Assembly (NCBI GenBank): GCA_028282045.1
Contig: JANQIS010000262.1
Span: 1-5,831, forward strand
DNA length: 5,831 nucleotides
Direction of reading: 5' to 3'
Source: Gammaproteobacteria bacterium
GTDB lineage: Bacteria; Pseudomonadota; Gammaproteobacteria; Francisellales; CACEW01
Positions 1 to 5,683 of this stretch are shown here, piece after piece; positions within the stretch are counted from its first letter, which is position 1; every line of letters begins with the position of its first letter. The notes beneath the pieces are model-generated. The model was not told the origin of the DNA. It ran no database searches and worked only from the letters and a program-made list of their open reading frames with translations. The position numbers were made by a program, and so were the translations under genes.

Positions 1-63
1 TGCAATACCACGGTTACGCAGCTTTTGCTGTTTACGATATTTTGTCCGTCTTGGCTGGAGCAT
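1..63 (-). CDS. rplP: 50S ribosomal protein L16, N-terminal 21 codons (partial)
   Basis: The reverse strand from 63 reads MLQPRRTKYRK followed by QQKLRNRGIA up to the window edge. This is the conserved start of bacterial L16, where MLQP(K/R)RTK(F/Y)RK is near invariant. L16 is a late-assembling large-subunit protein that contacts the A-site tRNA elbow region. The ATG at 63-61 begins only 2 nt after the rpsC stop. An AGGAG-type Shine-Dalgarno sequence lies inside the last codons of rpsC, about 7 nt before the start, so translational coupling to rpsC is likely. The gene follows rpsC as expected in the S10 operon. The remaining ~115 codons are outside the window. Identification is secure despite the short fragment because both motif and position agree. 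Confidence 0.93.
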   Translation of the reverse strand, partial: MLQPRRTKYRKQQKLRNRGIA

Positions 64-65
64 GG

Positions 66-755
66 TTATTCTCCTTTATTCTCAGTCTTGCCAGCAGCAA
101 CTGGTGCATTTTCTTGCTGCTTATCGCCTAACACTTCACCCTTGAAAATCCAAACTTTAACGCCAATGATGCCGTAAGTCGTTAGCGCTTCTGAGGTGGC
201 ATAATCAATATCGGCACGGAAAGTATGCAATGGCACACGGCCTTCACGATACCATTCCGAACGGGCAATCTCAGCACCTCCCAAGCGACCAGAAACTGTC
301 ATTTTAACGCCTTGCGCTCCCGCCTTCATCGCATTTTGTACTGCACGTTTCATGGCGCGGCGGAACATAATACGTTTTTCTAGCTGTTGTGCAACGGTAT
401 CAGCAACTAATTTAGCATCCAGCTCAGGTTTTTTAATCTCAGCAATATTAATGTGCACAGGAATACCCGCCATCATTTTGCTGACTTCACTACGCAGGCG
501 TTCAACATCTTCACCCTTCTTACCAATCACCACACCAGGGCGAGCAGTATGAATCGTAATACGTGCATTGTTCGCCGGACGCTCAATTTGAATACGGCTG
601 ACAGAGGCTTGTGACAGAGCTTTGCGCAGATACTCACGCACTTTAATATCAGAATACAGTTTATCTGCATACTCAGATGAATCTGCATACCAAATTGATT
701 TCCAGTTTTCAACAATACCTAGGCGGATACCAGTTGGATTGACTTTCTGACCCAT
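66..755 (-). CDS. rpsC: 30S ribosomal protein S3
   Basis: Complete 229-aa S3, close to the 233 aa of E. coli. S3 sits on the head of the small subunit at the mRNA entry channel. Visible features are the MGQKVNP start, a type II KH RNA-binding domain with its GKKG loop at residues 78-81, and the C-terminal domain with the FRRAMKRA helix at 131-138. Arg132, Arg133 and Lys136 there match the E. coli residues linked to ribosomal mRNA-unwinding activity (family knowledge). A variable, Gln/Lys/Glu-rich tail ends the protein, as is usual. The ATG at 755 is preceded by an AGGGG element about 9 nt away and lies 12 nt after the rplV stop; the stop is TAA. Neighbours rplV and rplP are the standard S10-operon partners. 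Confidence 0.98.
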   Translation of the reverse strand: MGQKVNPTGIRLGIVENWKSIWYADSSEYADKLYSDIKVREYLRKALSQASVSRIQIERPANNARITIHTARPGVVIGKKGEDVERLRSEVSKMMAGIPVHINIAEIKKPELDAKLVADTVAQQLEKRIMFRRAMKRAVQNAMKAGAQGVKMTVSGRLGGAEIARSEWYREGRVPLHTFRADIDYATSEALTTYGIIGVKVWIFKGEVLGDKQQENAPVAAGKTENKGE

Positions 756-767
756 AACAAAAAACCC

Positions 768-1103
768 CTATTTGCCTTCTGCCACTTTCACAGTAATGTG
801 ACAGTTGCGTTTTATAATCCTATTGCCGCGACCTTTCGCTCTTGCACGGTAGCGCTTCAATGAAGGTGCTTCGTTTACATAAATTGTAGATACTTTAAGC
901 TCATCAATATCCAAACCATCATTATGCTCGGCATTAGCGATGGCTGAGTTGAGCACACCCTTGATTAACCGCGCAGCTTTCTTGGGACTGAACATCAACA
1001 AATCCATAGCTTGTCCAACTGGCAAACCACGGACCTGGTCAGCAACCAAGCGGCATTTCTGTGCTGAAATTCTTGCATACTTTAAGTGAGCTGAAATCTC
1101 CAT
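768..1103 (-). CDS. rplV: 50S ribosomal protein L22
   Basis: Complete 111-aa L22 (E. coli 110 aa). The globular domain (residues 1-75) opens with AHLKYARISAQKCRLVAD, typical of the family. The extended beta-hairpin (about 78-100, NEAPSLKRYRARAKGRGNR) is the part that lines the nascent-peptide exit tunnel beside L4; macrolide-resistance changes in other species map here, and the loop looks intact, with no deletion or duplication. The ATG at 1103 has a TGAGGA Shine-Dalgarno sequence 7 nt upstream and follows the rpsS stop by 17 nt. The stop is TAG, one of three TAG stops in this cluster. Near its end the gene carries one of only two ATA codons that I found in the eight complete ribosomal-protein genes of the window. 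Confidence 0.98.
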   Translation of the reverse strand: MEISAHLKYARISAQKCRLVADQVRGLPVGQAMDLLMFSPKKAARLIKGVLNSAIANAEHNDGLDIDELKVSTIYVNEAPSLKRYRARAKGRGNRIIKRNCHITVKVAEGK

Positions 1104-1120
1104 TACCGTTTCCTCAGTAC

Positions 1121-1396
1121 TTATTTCTTGGCTTTCTTATCAGCCGCATGACCACGATAAGTCCGTGTCCCTGCAAACTCGCCCAATTTATGTCCTACCA
1201 TGTTCTCAGTGACGAAAACAGGCACATGCTGACGCCCATTATGGACAGCGACAGTCAAACCCACCATTTCTGGAATAATCATAGAACGACGAGACCAGGT
1301 TTTGATTGGCTTTTTGCTATTGGTTTCGACCGCTGCAAGCACTTTATTCAGTAAGTGCAAATCGACAAATGGTCCTTTCTTTAATGAACGTGGCAC
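1121..1396 (-). CDS. rpsS: 30S ribosomal protein S19 (GTG start)
   Basis: Complete 91-aa S19 (E. coli 92 aa), a head protein of the small subunit that binds 16S rRNA with S13 and contacts the B1 bridges. Diagnostic stretches are PRSLKKGPFVD at 2-12, TWSRRSMIIPEMVG at 33-46, HNGRQHVPVFVTENMVGHKLGEF inside 52-74, and RTYRGH at 78-83. The start codon is GTG (1396-1394), not ATG. It is fixed by the conserved PRSLKKGPF start, by the absence of an in-frame ATG upstream, and by an AGAGGA Shine-Dalgarno sequence at 1404-1409, 7 nt away. The gap from the rplB stop is 15 nt. The C-terminal tail is lysine-rich (ADKKAKK), normal for S19. Confidence 0.98.
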   Translation of the reverse strand: MPRSLKKGPFVDLHLLNKVLAAVETNSKKPIKTWSRRSMIIPEMVGLTVAVHNGRQHVPVFVTENMVGHKLGEFAGTRTYRGHAADKKAKK

Positions 1397-1411
1397 GAGC
1401 TTATCCTCTTT

Positions 1412-2236
1412 CTATTTTTTACGCTTTTGCATAATTAAACGATCAGAACGTTTGTTTTTACGTGTTTTATAGCCTTTGGTTGGCATACCCCAAGGAGAGA
1501 CAGGGTGACGACCACCAGACGTCTTACCTTCACCACCGCCGTGCGGATGATCAACAGGGTTCATAACGACACCACGAACTGTTGGTCGGCGACCACGCCA
1601 ACGAGCGGCACCTGCTTTACCCAATGAACGCAAGTTGTGTTCTGAATTTGAAACCTCACCAATGGTTGCACGGCAGTTAAGCAATACTTTACGCATCTCA
1701 CCGGAACGTAAACGCAAAATGGCATACGCACCTTCTTTAGCAACCAATTGGATGCTTGCACCAGCGCTACGAGCAATCTGCGCACCTTTGCCTGGTTGCA
1801 ATTCAACACAGTGGATGAGCGTACCCACCGGAATATTACGAATAGGTAATGTGTTACCTGCACGAATGGGCGCCTCTTCACCGCTAATCAATGTTGCACC
1901 GGCCTTTACGCCCTTAGGTGCAATGATGTAAGTGCGCTTACCATTAGCATATAACAACAAGGCAATATACGCACTACGGTTCGGATCATATTCGATACGC
2001 TCAACCTTAGCTGTAATGCCATCGTAGTTACGCTTGAAGTCAACAATACGATAGTGTTGCTTATGTCCGCCGCCACGGTGTCTTACTGTAATACGCCCAG
2101 CGTTATTACGACCAGAGTGTTTGTTCTTTTTCATCACTAACGCTTTGTGTGGACGGCCGGTATAAACGTCAGCATCTTTGACGGTAACAACGAAGCGTCT
2201 TCCTGGTGATGTTGGTTTTGATTTTACAACTGCCAT
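1412..2236 (-). CDS. rplB: 50S ribosomal protein L2
   Basis: Complete 274-aa L2 (E. coli 273 aa), one of the most conserved large-subunit proteins, needed for subunit association and for shaping the peptidyl-transferase centre. The N-terminal extension and OB-fold domain carry the GRNNAGRITVRHRGGGHKQ stretch near residues 43-61. The SH3-like domain follows, with GKAGAARWRGRRPTVRG preceding the signature MNPVDHPHGGGEG at 225-237. The first His of that signature (residue 230) corresponds to E. coli His229, long implicated in peptidyl-transferase function. The basic tail ends MQKRKK. The ATG at 2236 has an AAGGG Shine-Dalgarno sequence 7 nt upstream and a 15-nt gap after rplW. The stop is TAG. 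Confidence 0.99.
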   Translation of the reverse strand: MAVVKSKPTSPGRRFVVTVKDADVYTGRPHKALVMKKNKHSGRNNAGRITVRHRGGGHKQHYRIVDFKRNYDGITAKVERIEYDPNRSAYIALLLYANGKRTYIIAPKGVKAGATLISGEEAPIRAGNTLPIRNIPVGTLIHCVELQPGKGAQIARSAGASIQLVAKEGAYAILRLRSGEMRKVLLNCRATIGEVSNSEHNLRSLGKAGAARWRGRRPTVRGVVMNPVDHPHGGGEGKTSGGRHPVSPWGMPTKGYKTRKNKRSDRLIMQKRKK

Positions 2237-2251
2237 AATCTTACCCTTCTA

Positions 2252-2548
2252 TTATTCCGCGTCACCAAAGCTGATGTCTTGACCAGGCTTCAACTTGACG
2301 TAGGCTTTTTTCCAATCGCTCGTGCGACCTTGTGTACGGCCAAAACGACGTGCCTTACCCTTAACATTAACCGTGCGCACATCGGTTACTTGCACATCGA
2401 ACAATTGCTCAACTGCTCGCTTAATTTCACGCTTAGTTGCATTAGAAGCCACTTTAAAAGCAAAGTGATTGCTCTCATCGGCCATGCGGTAACCTTTATC
2501 GGAAACATGCGGACCTTTTAGCACTTGTAAAAGTCTTTCTTGATTCAT
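2252..2548 (-). CDS. rplW: 50S ribosomal protein L23
   Basis: Complete 98-aa L23 (E. coli 100 aa). L23 sits at the rim of the exit tunnel and is the docking site for trigger factor and the signal recognition particle. Family marks include NQERLLQVLKGPHVSDK at 2-18, the basic central loop KGKARRFGRTQGRTSDWKKAYV at about 64-83, and the LKPGQ strand at 86-90. The usual docking motif VSEK is VSDK here, so the key glutamate (E. coli Glu18) is aspartate at residue 17. This is conservative but worth noting. The ATG overlaps the rplD TGA by 4 nt (ATGA at 2548-2545), so initiation is probably coupled to rplD termination. The stop is TAA. Confidence 0.98.
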   Translation of the reverse strand: MNQERLLQVLKGPHVSDKGYRMADESNHFAFKVASNATKREIKRAVEQLFDVQVTDVRTVNVKGKARRFGRTQGRTSDWKKAYVKLKPGQDISFGDAE

Positions 2549-3162
2549 GCTAATTGCTCCTCAATTTGTTTCAACGCATCGACTGTCACCAGCACCTTTG
2601 CGTAAGCGATCAGGCTCATAGGGTCAACCTGCTCTGGTAGGCGCACATCAACGTAAGGAATGTTACGCGCTGAAAGATACAAGTTCTCATCCACTTCTTT
2701 AGAGATGATTAACACATCTTTCAAATTCATCTCATTCAAGATGCCAGCTAATAATTTAGTTTTTGGCTGCTCAACAGCAATGTTGTCGACCACAACTAAT
2801 CTTTCTTGACGCACCAGCTCAGAATAGATTGAGCGGATCGCAGCACGATACATTTTACGGTTCAGCTTTTTGCTGTAATCACGTGGTTGCGCAGCAAAGG
2901 TCACGCCACCGGAGCGCCATAATGGACTACGGATAGTACCAGCACGCGCACGGCCTGTACCTTTTTGTCGCCATGGTTTAGCACCACCGCCTCTCACTGC
3001 TGAGCGATTCTTTTGTGCTTTAGTACCTTGACGTGCACCGGCTGCATAAGTGACTACCGCCTGATGAACTAATGATTCGTTGTAATCAACTGCAAATACT
3101 GACTCTTGCAGTTGGCATTTACCGGCTTGGGCATTTTTGGTGTTAATTACCTGCAATTCCAT
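2545..3162 (-). CDS. rplD: 50S ribosomal protein L4
   Basis: Complete 205-aa L4 (E. coli 201 aa). It binds 23S rRNA early in assembly, and its extended loop (about residues 43-95, with RGGGAKPWRQKGTGRARAG at 57-75) reaches into the exit tunnel opposite L22. In E. coli and relatives L4 also represses the S10 operon by acting on the rpsJ leader; no such leader fits in this window (see the tuf/rpsJ junction). The C-terminal globular domain contains DVLIISKEVDENLYLSARNI and ends in a normal helix. The ATG at 3162 follows the rplC stop by 5 nt, with a GGAGG Shine-Dalgarno sequence inside the end of rplC. The TGA stop overlaps the rplW start. Confidence 0.98.
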   Translation of the reverse strand: MELQVINTKNAQAGKCQLQESVFAVDYNESLVHQAVVTYAAGARQGTKAQKNRSAVRGGGAKPWRQKGTGRARAGTIRSPLWRSGGVTFAAQPRDYSKKLNRKMYRAAIRSIYSELVRQERLVVVDNIAVEQPKTKLLAGILNEMNLKDVLIISKEVDENLYLSARNIPYVDVRLPEQVDPMSLIAYAKVLVTVDALKQIEEQLA

Positions 3163-3167
3163 TACAC

Positions 3168-3812
3168 TTAACCTCCAGCCTTAGTTGTCGCCTTGATCAG
3201 AAGATCGCCGCCCGGCGCACCAGGTAAAGCACCTTTAATCAACAACAAACCTTTCTCTATATCGATCTGAACGACTTTCAAGCCTTGAATTGTTTTGCGC
3301 TCATTACCCATCTGACCTGCCATTTTCTTGCCTTTAAAGACACGGCCTGGAGTTTGGTTTTGACCAGTTGAACCTGGAGCACGGTGAGACACAGAGTTAC
3401 CATGTGTGGCATCTTGCATTGAAAAGTTATGACGTTTTACCGTACCGGCAAAGCCTTTACCTTTAGATGTGCCAGTAACATCAACAATTTGACCGATTTC
3501 AAACTGAGAAACCGTCAGCTCATCACCCACTTTTAACTCACTGAGCGTCTCTGCGCCAACACGGAACTCCCACAGGCCACGGCCAGGCTCGACGCCAGCC
3601 TTTTTGAAATGACCAGCCAAGGGTTTTGAGACACGATTACGCTTTTTCTCACCAGTAGTAACTTGAACAGCCGTATAGCCATCGGTTTCTACTGATTTTA
3701 CCTGGGTAATCTTGTTAGGTGACACATGAACAACTGTTACCGGCACCGCATCACCAGCATCAGTAAAAATACGCGTCATACCGCATTTGCGGCCAACCAA
3801 ACCAATACTCAT
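3168..3812 (-). CDS. rplC: 50S ribosomal protein L3
   Basis: Complete 214-aa L3 (E. coli 209 aa), one of the assembly initiators of the large subunit, with an extension that reaches the peptidyl-transferase centre. The start IGLVGRKCGMTRIF (3-16) is diagnostic. The central extension holds DVTGTSKGKGFAGTVKRHNF (111-130) and GQNQTPG (150-156); Gln153 matches E. coli Gln150, the residue methylated by PrmB. I chose the ATG at 3812 because it aligns with the family start and has a GAGG Shine-Dalgarno sequence 8 nt upstream. The frame stays open to a TTG at 3854, but the 14 extra residues are not L3-like. The C-terminal tail is slightly longer than in E. coli (KATTKAGG). It is preceded by the longest spacer of the cluster. 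Confidence 0.98.
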   Translation of the reverse strand: MSIGLVGRKCGMTRIFTDAGDAVPVTVVHVSPNKITQVKSVETDGYTAVQVTTGEKKRNRVSKPLAGHFKKAGVEPGRGLWEFRVGAETLSELKVGDELTVSQFEIGQIVDVTGTSKGKGFAGTVKRHNFSMQDATHGNSVSHRAPGSTGQNQTPGRVFKGKKMAGQMGNERKTIQGLKVVQIDIEKGLLLIKGALPGAPGGDLLIKATTKAGG

Positions 3813-3901
3813 TTGTTTATCCTCGTTCTCACCGCCTTGATTGCGATTGACCAAGACTGTATATATTCTTCGTTGCTGCTTAACAACAACGGCGCGTCAT
3901 T
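3813..3901 (-). promoter_or_regulatory. 89-nt rpsJ-rplC spacer with a small hairpin, possible regulatory or processing element
   Basis: This is the only long gap inside the ribosomal-protein cluster. In the transcript strand, GTTGTTG (3890-3884), a 5-nt loop TTAAG, and CAGCAAC (3878-3872) form a 7-bp stem with one G-U pair. An AT-rich AATATATAC stretch follows. There is no T run after the stem, so it is not an intrinsic terminator. The AT-rich block could pass for a -10 element, but no good -35 box accompanies it, so I do not call a promoter. The rplC Shine-Dalgarno sequence (GAGG) lies at the downstream end. Role unknown: a processing site, a translational control element or simple slack are all possible. 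Confidence 0.35.
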
Positions 3902-4210
3902 CTAGCGCAAACTAATCTTGACGTCTACACCTGCTGGCAAATCTAATTTCATTAATGCATCAACAGTTGCCGCGTTAGCAACCACATCCATTAAACGCAT
4001 ATGGCAACGCACTTCATATTGGTCACGCGCATCCTTGTTGACGTGGGGTGAAATCAATACCGTAAAGCGCTCCTTACGTGTCGGCAAGGGGATTGGGCCC
4101 CTTACCTGAGCACCAGTGCGCTTAGCAGTATCAAGAATTTCACTCGCTGAAACATCAATCAGCTTGTGATCGAATGATTTCAAACGAATACGAATTTTTT
4201 GTTCTTGCAT
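3902..4210 (-). CDS. rpsJ: 30S ribosomal protein S10 (NusE)
   Basis: Complete 102-aa S10 (E. coli 103 aa), first ribosomal-protein gene of the S10 operon. Beyond its place in the 30S head it serves as NusE, pairing with NusB in antitermination complexes and binding the NusG C-terminal domain (family knowledge). The start QKIRIRLKSFDHKLID (4-19), the loop VRGPIPLPTRKERFTVLISPHV (within 37-57) and NKDARDQYEVR (58-68) are textbook S10. One residue fewer than E. coli falls near 77-81. I set the start at the ATG at 4210, where the family begins; the frame extends upstream through tuf but carries nothing S10-like. An AGGAG Shine-Dalgarno sequence (4222-4218) fits in the 13-nt gap after tuf, so coupling to tuf is likely. 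The stop is TAG. Confidence 0.98.
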   Translation of the reverse strand: MQEQKIRIRLKSFDHKLIDVSASEILDTAKRTGAQVRGPIPLPTRKERFTVLISPHVNKDARDQYEVRCHMRLMDVVANAATVDALMKLDLPAGVDVKISLR

Positions 4211-4223
4211 TGCCAAGCTCCTG

Positions 4224-5414
4224 TTATTCAAAAATTTTCGCGACGACGCCAGCACCGACTGTACGTCCGCCCTCACGGATCGCAAAGCGTAAACCTTCCT
4301 CCATCGCAATCGGTGTGATCAAGTCAACCTTCATCTGGATGTTGTCCCCTGGCATTACCATCTCAACGCCCTCCGGCAACTCAATCGCTCCTGTCACATC
4401 CGTCGTACGGAAATAAAACTGTGGACGATAGCCTTTGAAGAATGGTGTATGGCGCCCACCTTCTTCTTTACTCAGAATATACACTTCCGCTTCAAACTTC
4501 GTGTGTGGCTTCACCGAGCCTTTGTGACACAATACTTGGCCACGCTCAACGTCTTCTCGCTTCACGCCACGCAACAATACCCCTACGTTATCACCTGCAC
4601 GCCCCTCATCCAGAAGCTTGCGGAACATCTCAACTCCCGTCACCGTAGTCGTCTGCGTCTCTTTGATGCCAACAATCTCTATCTCTTCACCAACCTTCAC
4701 AATGCCCCGCTCTACACGACCGGTTACTACTGTTCCACGACCGGAAATTGAGAATACATCTTCAATCGGTAACAAAAACGGCTTGTCTGTATCTCGTTGT
4801 GGCTCCGGTATATACTCATCCATCGTATCCAACAACTTCTGGATCGCCGGCTCGCCTATCTCTGAGGTGTCTCCTTCCAACGCCTTCAACGCACTACCAA
4901 CTATAATCGGCGTGTCATCTCCAGGAAACTCATAAGAACTCAACAGCTCTCGTACTTCCATTTCCACCAGCTCTAACAACTCAGCATCATCAACCATATC
5001 CGCTTTATTTAAAAATACTACAATGTACGGAACCCCAACCTGACGGGCCAATAGTATATGCTCGCGCGTCTGCGGCATCGGACCATCTGCAGCACTCACA
5101 ACTAATATCGCTCCGTCCATTTGTGCCGCGCCCGTAATCATGTTCTTCACATAATCCGCATGGCCCGGACAGTCTACGTGAGCATAGTGACGATTCGCTG
5201 TCTCATATTCTACGTGTGCCGTACTAATCGTAATACCTCGGGCTTTCTCTTCCGGGGCGTTATCAATTTGATCATACGCTCTGGCTTCACCATGACCACT
5301 CTTAGCCGAATACGTACATATCGCCGCCGTTAGCGTCGTCTTACCATGGTCTACGTGGCCAATTGTTCCTACGTTTACGTGCGGTTTACTCCGCTCAAAT
5401 TTTTCTTTTGACAT
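4224..5414 (-). CDS. tuf: Translation elongation factor Tu
   Basis: Complete 396-aa EF-Tu, the GTPase that carries aminoacyl-tRNA to the ribosomal A site. GTP-binding motifs are intact: P-loop GHVDHGKT 19-26, switch I RGITI 59-63, switch II DCPGH 81-85 with catalytic His85 (E. coli His84), NKAD 136-139 and SAL 174-176. Domains II (from about 210) and III (from about 305) are full length, including FFKGYRPQFYFRTTDVTG. The segment before switch I (ICTYSAKSGHGEARAYDQ, 32-49) and CHKG at 296-299 differ from the common gammaproteobacterial forms. The ATG at 5414 has a GGAG Shine-Dalgarno sequence at 5425-5422. Upstream context is tufB-like (tRNA cluster); downstream is tufA-like (rpsJ 13 nt away). 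Codon choice differs sharply from the neighbours: ATA, ACG, CCG, TTG and AGT are favoured. I use tuf without a letter because the context is mixed. Confidence 0.98.
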   Translation of the reverse strand: MSKEKFERSKPHVNVGTIGHVDHGKTTLTAAICTYSAKSGHGEARAYDQIDNAPEEKARGITISTAHVEYETANRHYAHVDCPGHADYVKNMITGAAQMDGAILVVSAADGPMPQTREHILLARQVGVPYIVVFLNKADMVDDAELLELVEMEVRELLSSYEFPGDDTPIIVGSALKALEGDTSEIGEPAIQKLLDTMDEYIPEPQRDTDKPFLLPIEDVFSISGRGTVVTGRVERGIVKVGEEIEIVGIKETQTTTVTGVEMFRKLLDEGRAGDNVGVLLRGVKREDVERGQVLCHKGSVKPHTKFEAEVYILSKEEGGRHTPFFKGYRPQFYFRTTDVTGAIELPEGVEMVMPGDNIQMKVDLITPIAMEEGLRFAIREGGRTVGAGVVAKIFE

Positions 5415-5462
5415 TGCGCATCTCCACTGTCATTTCAGGGTTAAGTTACCTTACCTACTATA
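5415..5462 (-). promoter_or_regulatory. 48-nt tuf leader between tRNA-Thr and tuf
   Basis: The spacer runs from the CCA end of tRNA-Thr to the tuf ATG. It contains the tuf Shine-Dalgarno sequence GGAG (5425-5422), 7-8 nt before the start. I see no strong hairpin, no T run and no convincing promoter pair. The likely arrangement is co-transcription with the tRNAs, with RNase cleavage at the tRNA 3' end releasing the tuf message, as known for tRNA-tufB operons. An out-of-frame ATG inside GGAGATGCGCAATG opens only a very short frame and is not a gene. Confidence 0.5.
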
Positions 5463-5538
5463 TGGTGCCCACAACCAGAATTGAACTGGTGACCTCTTCC
5501 TTACCAAGAAAGTGCTCTACCGGCTGAGCTATGTGGGC
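5463..5538 (-). tRNA. tRNA-Thr (anticodon GGT)
   Basis: A 76-nt cloverleaf including an encoded CCA. The acceptor GCCCACA pairs with TGTGGGC, with discriminator A. The D stem is GCTC/GAGC. The anticodon stem CTTTC/GGAAG has one G-U pair around the loop TTGGTAA, with anticodon GGT at 5505-5503. The T stem is ACCAG/CTGGT with loop TTCAATT. It reads ACC and ACT codons. It is the last tRNA before tuf, the place thrT holds upstream of tufB in E. coli. The neighbouring tuf uses mainly ACG for threonine, which would be read chiefly by other tRNA-Thr species. Confidence 0.97.
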
Positions 5539-5592
5539 TTCGGAAAACCGATAACAGCAGACTGATTAATCTGCTCTTATCGATTCTCCGAA
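5539..5592 (-). repeat. Long imperfect hairpin filling the tRNA-Gly/tRNA-Thr spacer
   Basis: Nearly the whole 57-nt spacer folds on itself. An outer stem TTCGGA/TCCGAA (5592-5587 with 5544-5539) is followed by a 4x4 internal loop. Then come CGATAA/TTATCG, a single opposed mismatch, AGCAGA/TCTGCT, and an 8-nt loop (5569-5562). The inner arms thus give 12 pairs around one mismatch. The outer stem abuts the first base of tRNA-Thr. The likely role is a processing platform for RNase III or E that separates the two tRNAs. A run of only four Ts follows the inner stem, inside the outer part, so a terminator is less likely. Confidence 0.6.
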
Positions 5593-5595
5593 ATC

Positions 5596-5669
5596 TGGAG
5601 CGGGTGATGGGAATCGAACCCACACTATCGGCTTGGAAGGCCGAAGTTCTACCATTGAACTACACCCGC
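5596..5669 (-). tRNA. tRNA-Gly (anticodon TCC)
   Basis: A 74-nt cloverleaf with encoded CCA. The acceptor GCGGGTG pairs with CACCCGC, with discriminator T, which is usual for bacterial tRNA-Gly. The D stem is GTTC/GAAC. The anticodon stem TCGGC/GCCGA encloses CTTCCAA, with anticodon TCC at 5637-5635. The T stem is GTGGG/CCCAT with loop TTCGATT. It reads GGA and GGG codons. The position between tRNA-Tyr and tRNA-Thr matches glyT of the E. coli tufB operon. Confidence 0.97.
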
Positions 5670-5683
5670 AATTTCCACATGCC

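Noticed and set aside
1061..1354. 97-codon plus-strand open frame opposite rpsS and the end of rplV
   Set aside because: Shadow of two conserved genes; it crosses their boundary with no sign of its own constraint.
1561..1881. 106-codon minus-strand frame inside rplB
   Set aside because: Out-of-frame reading of L2 with no family resemblance; the L2 frame is certain.
1635..1931. 98-codon plus-strand open frame opposite rplB
   Set aside because: Antisense to the conserved core of L2, no recognisable protein and no start signal.
3813..3854. Longer L3 starting at TTG 3854
   Set aside because: The 14 extra residues are not part of L3 in other bacteria, and the ATG at 3812 has the correct family start and Shine-Dalgarno spacing.
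3860..3890. Possible promoter TTGTTG - 18 nt - TATATA in the rpsJ-rplC spacer
   Set aside because: The -35 match is poor and overlaps the hairpin arm; AT-rich chance matches are common, so it is mentioned only as part of the spacer.
4211..4309. Longer S10 starting inside tuf at 4309
   Set aside because: The extension is the C-terminal part of tuf read in another frame; the ATG at 4210 matches the conserved S10 start and has its own Shine-Dalgarno sequence.
4442..4935. Overlapping plus-strand open frames of 68-105 codons opposite tuf
   Set aside because: They lie antisense to a strongly conserved EF-Tu gene, have no Shine-Dalgarno support and resemble no known protein; they arise from the codon pattern of tuf.
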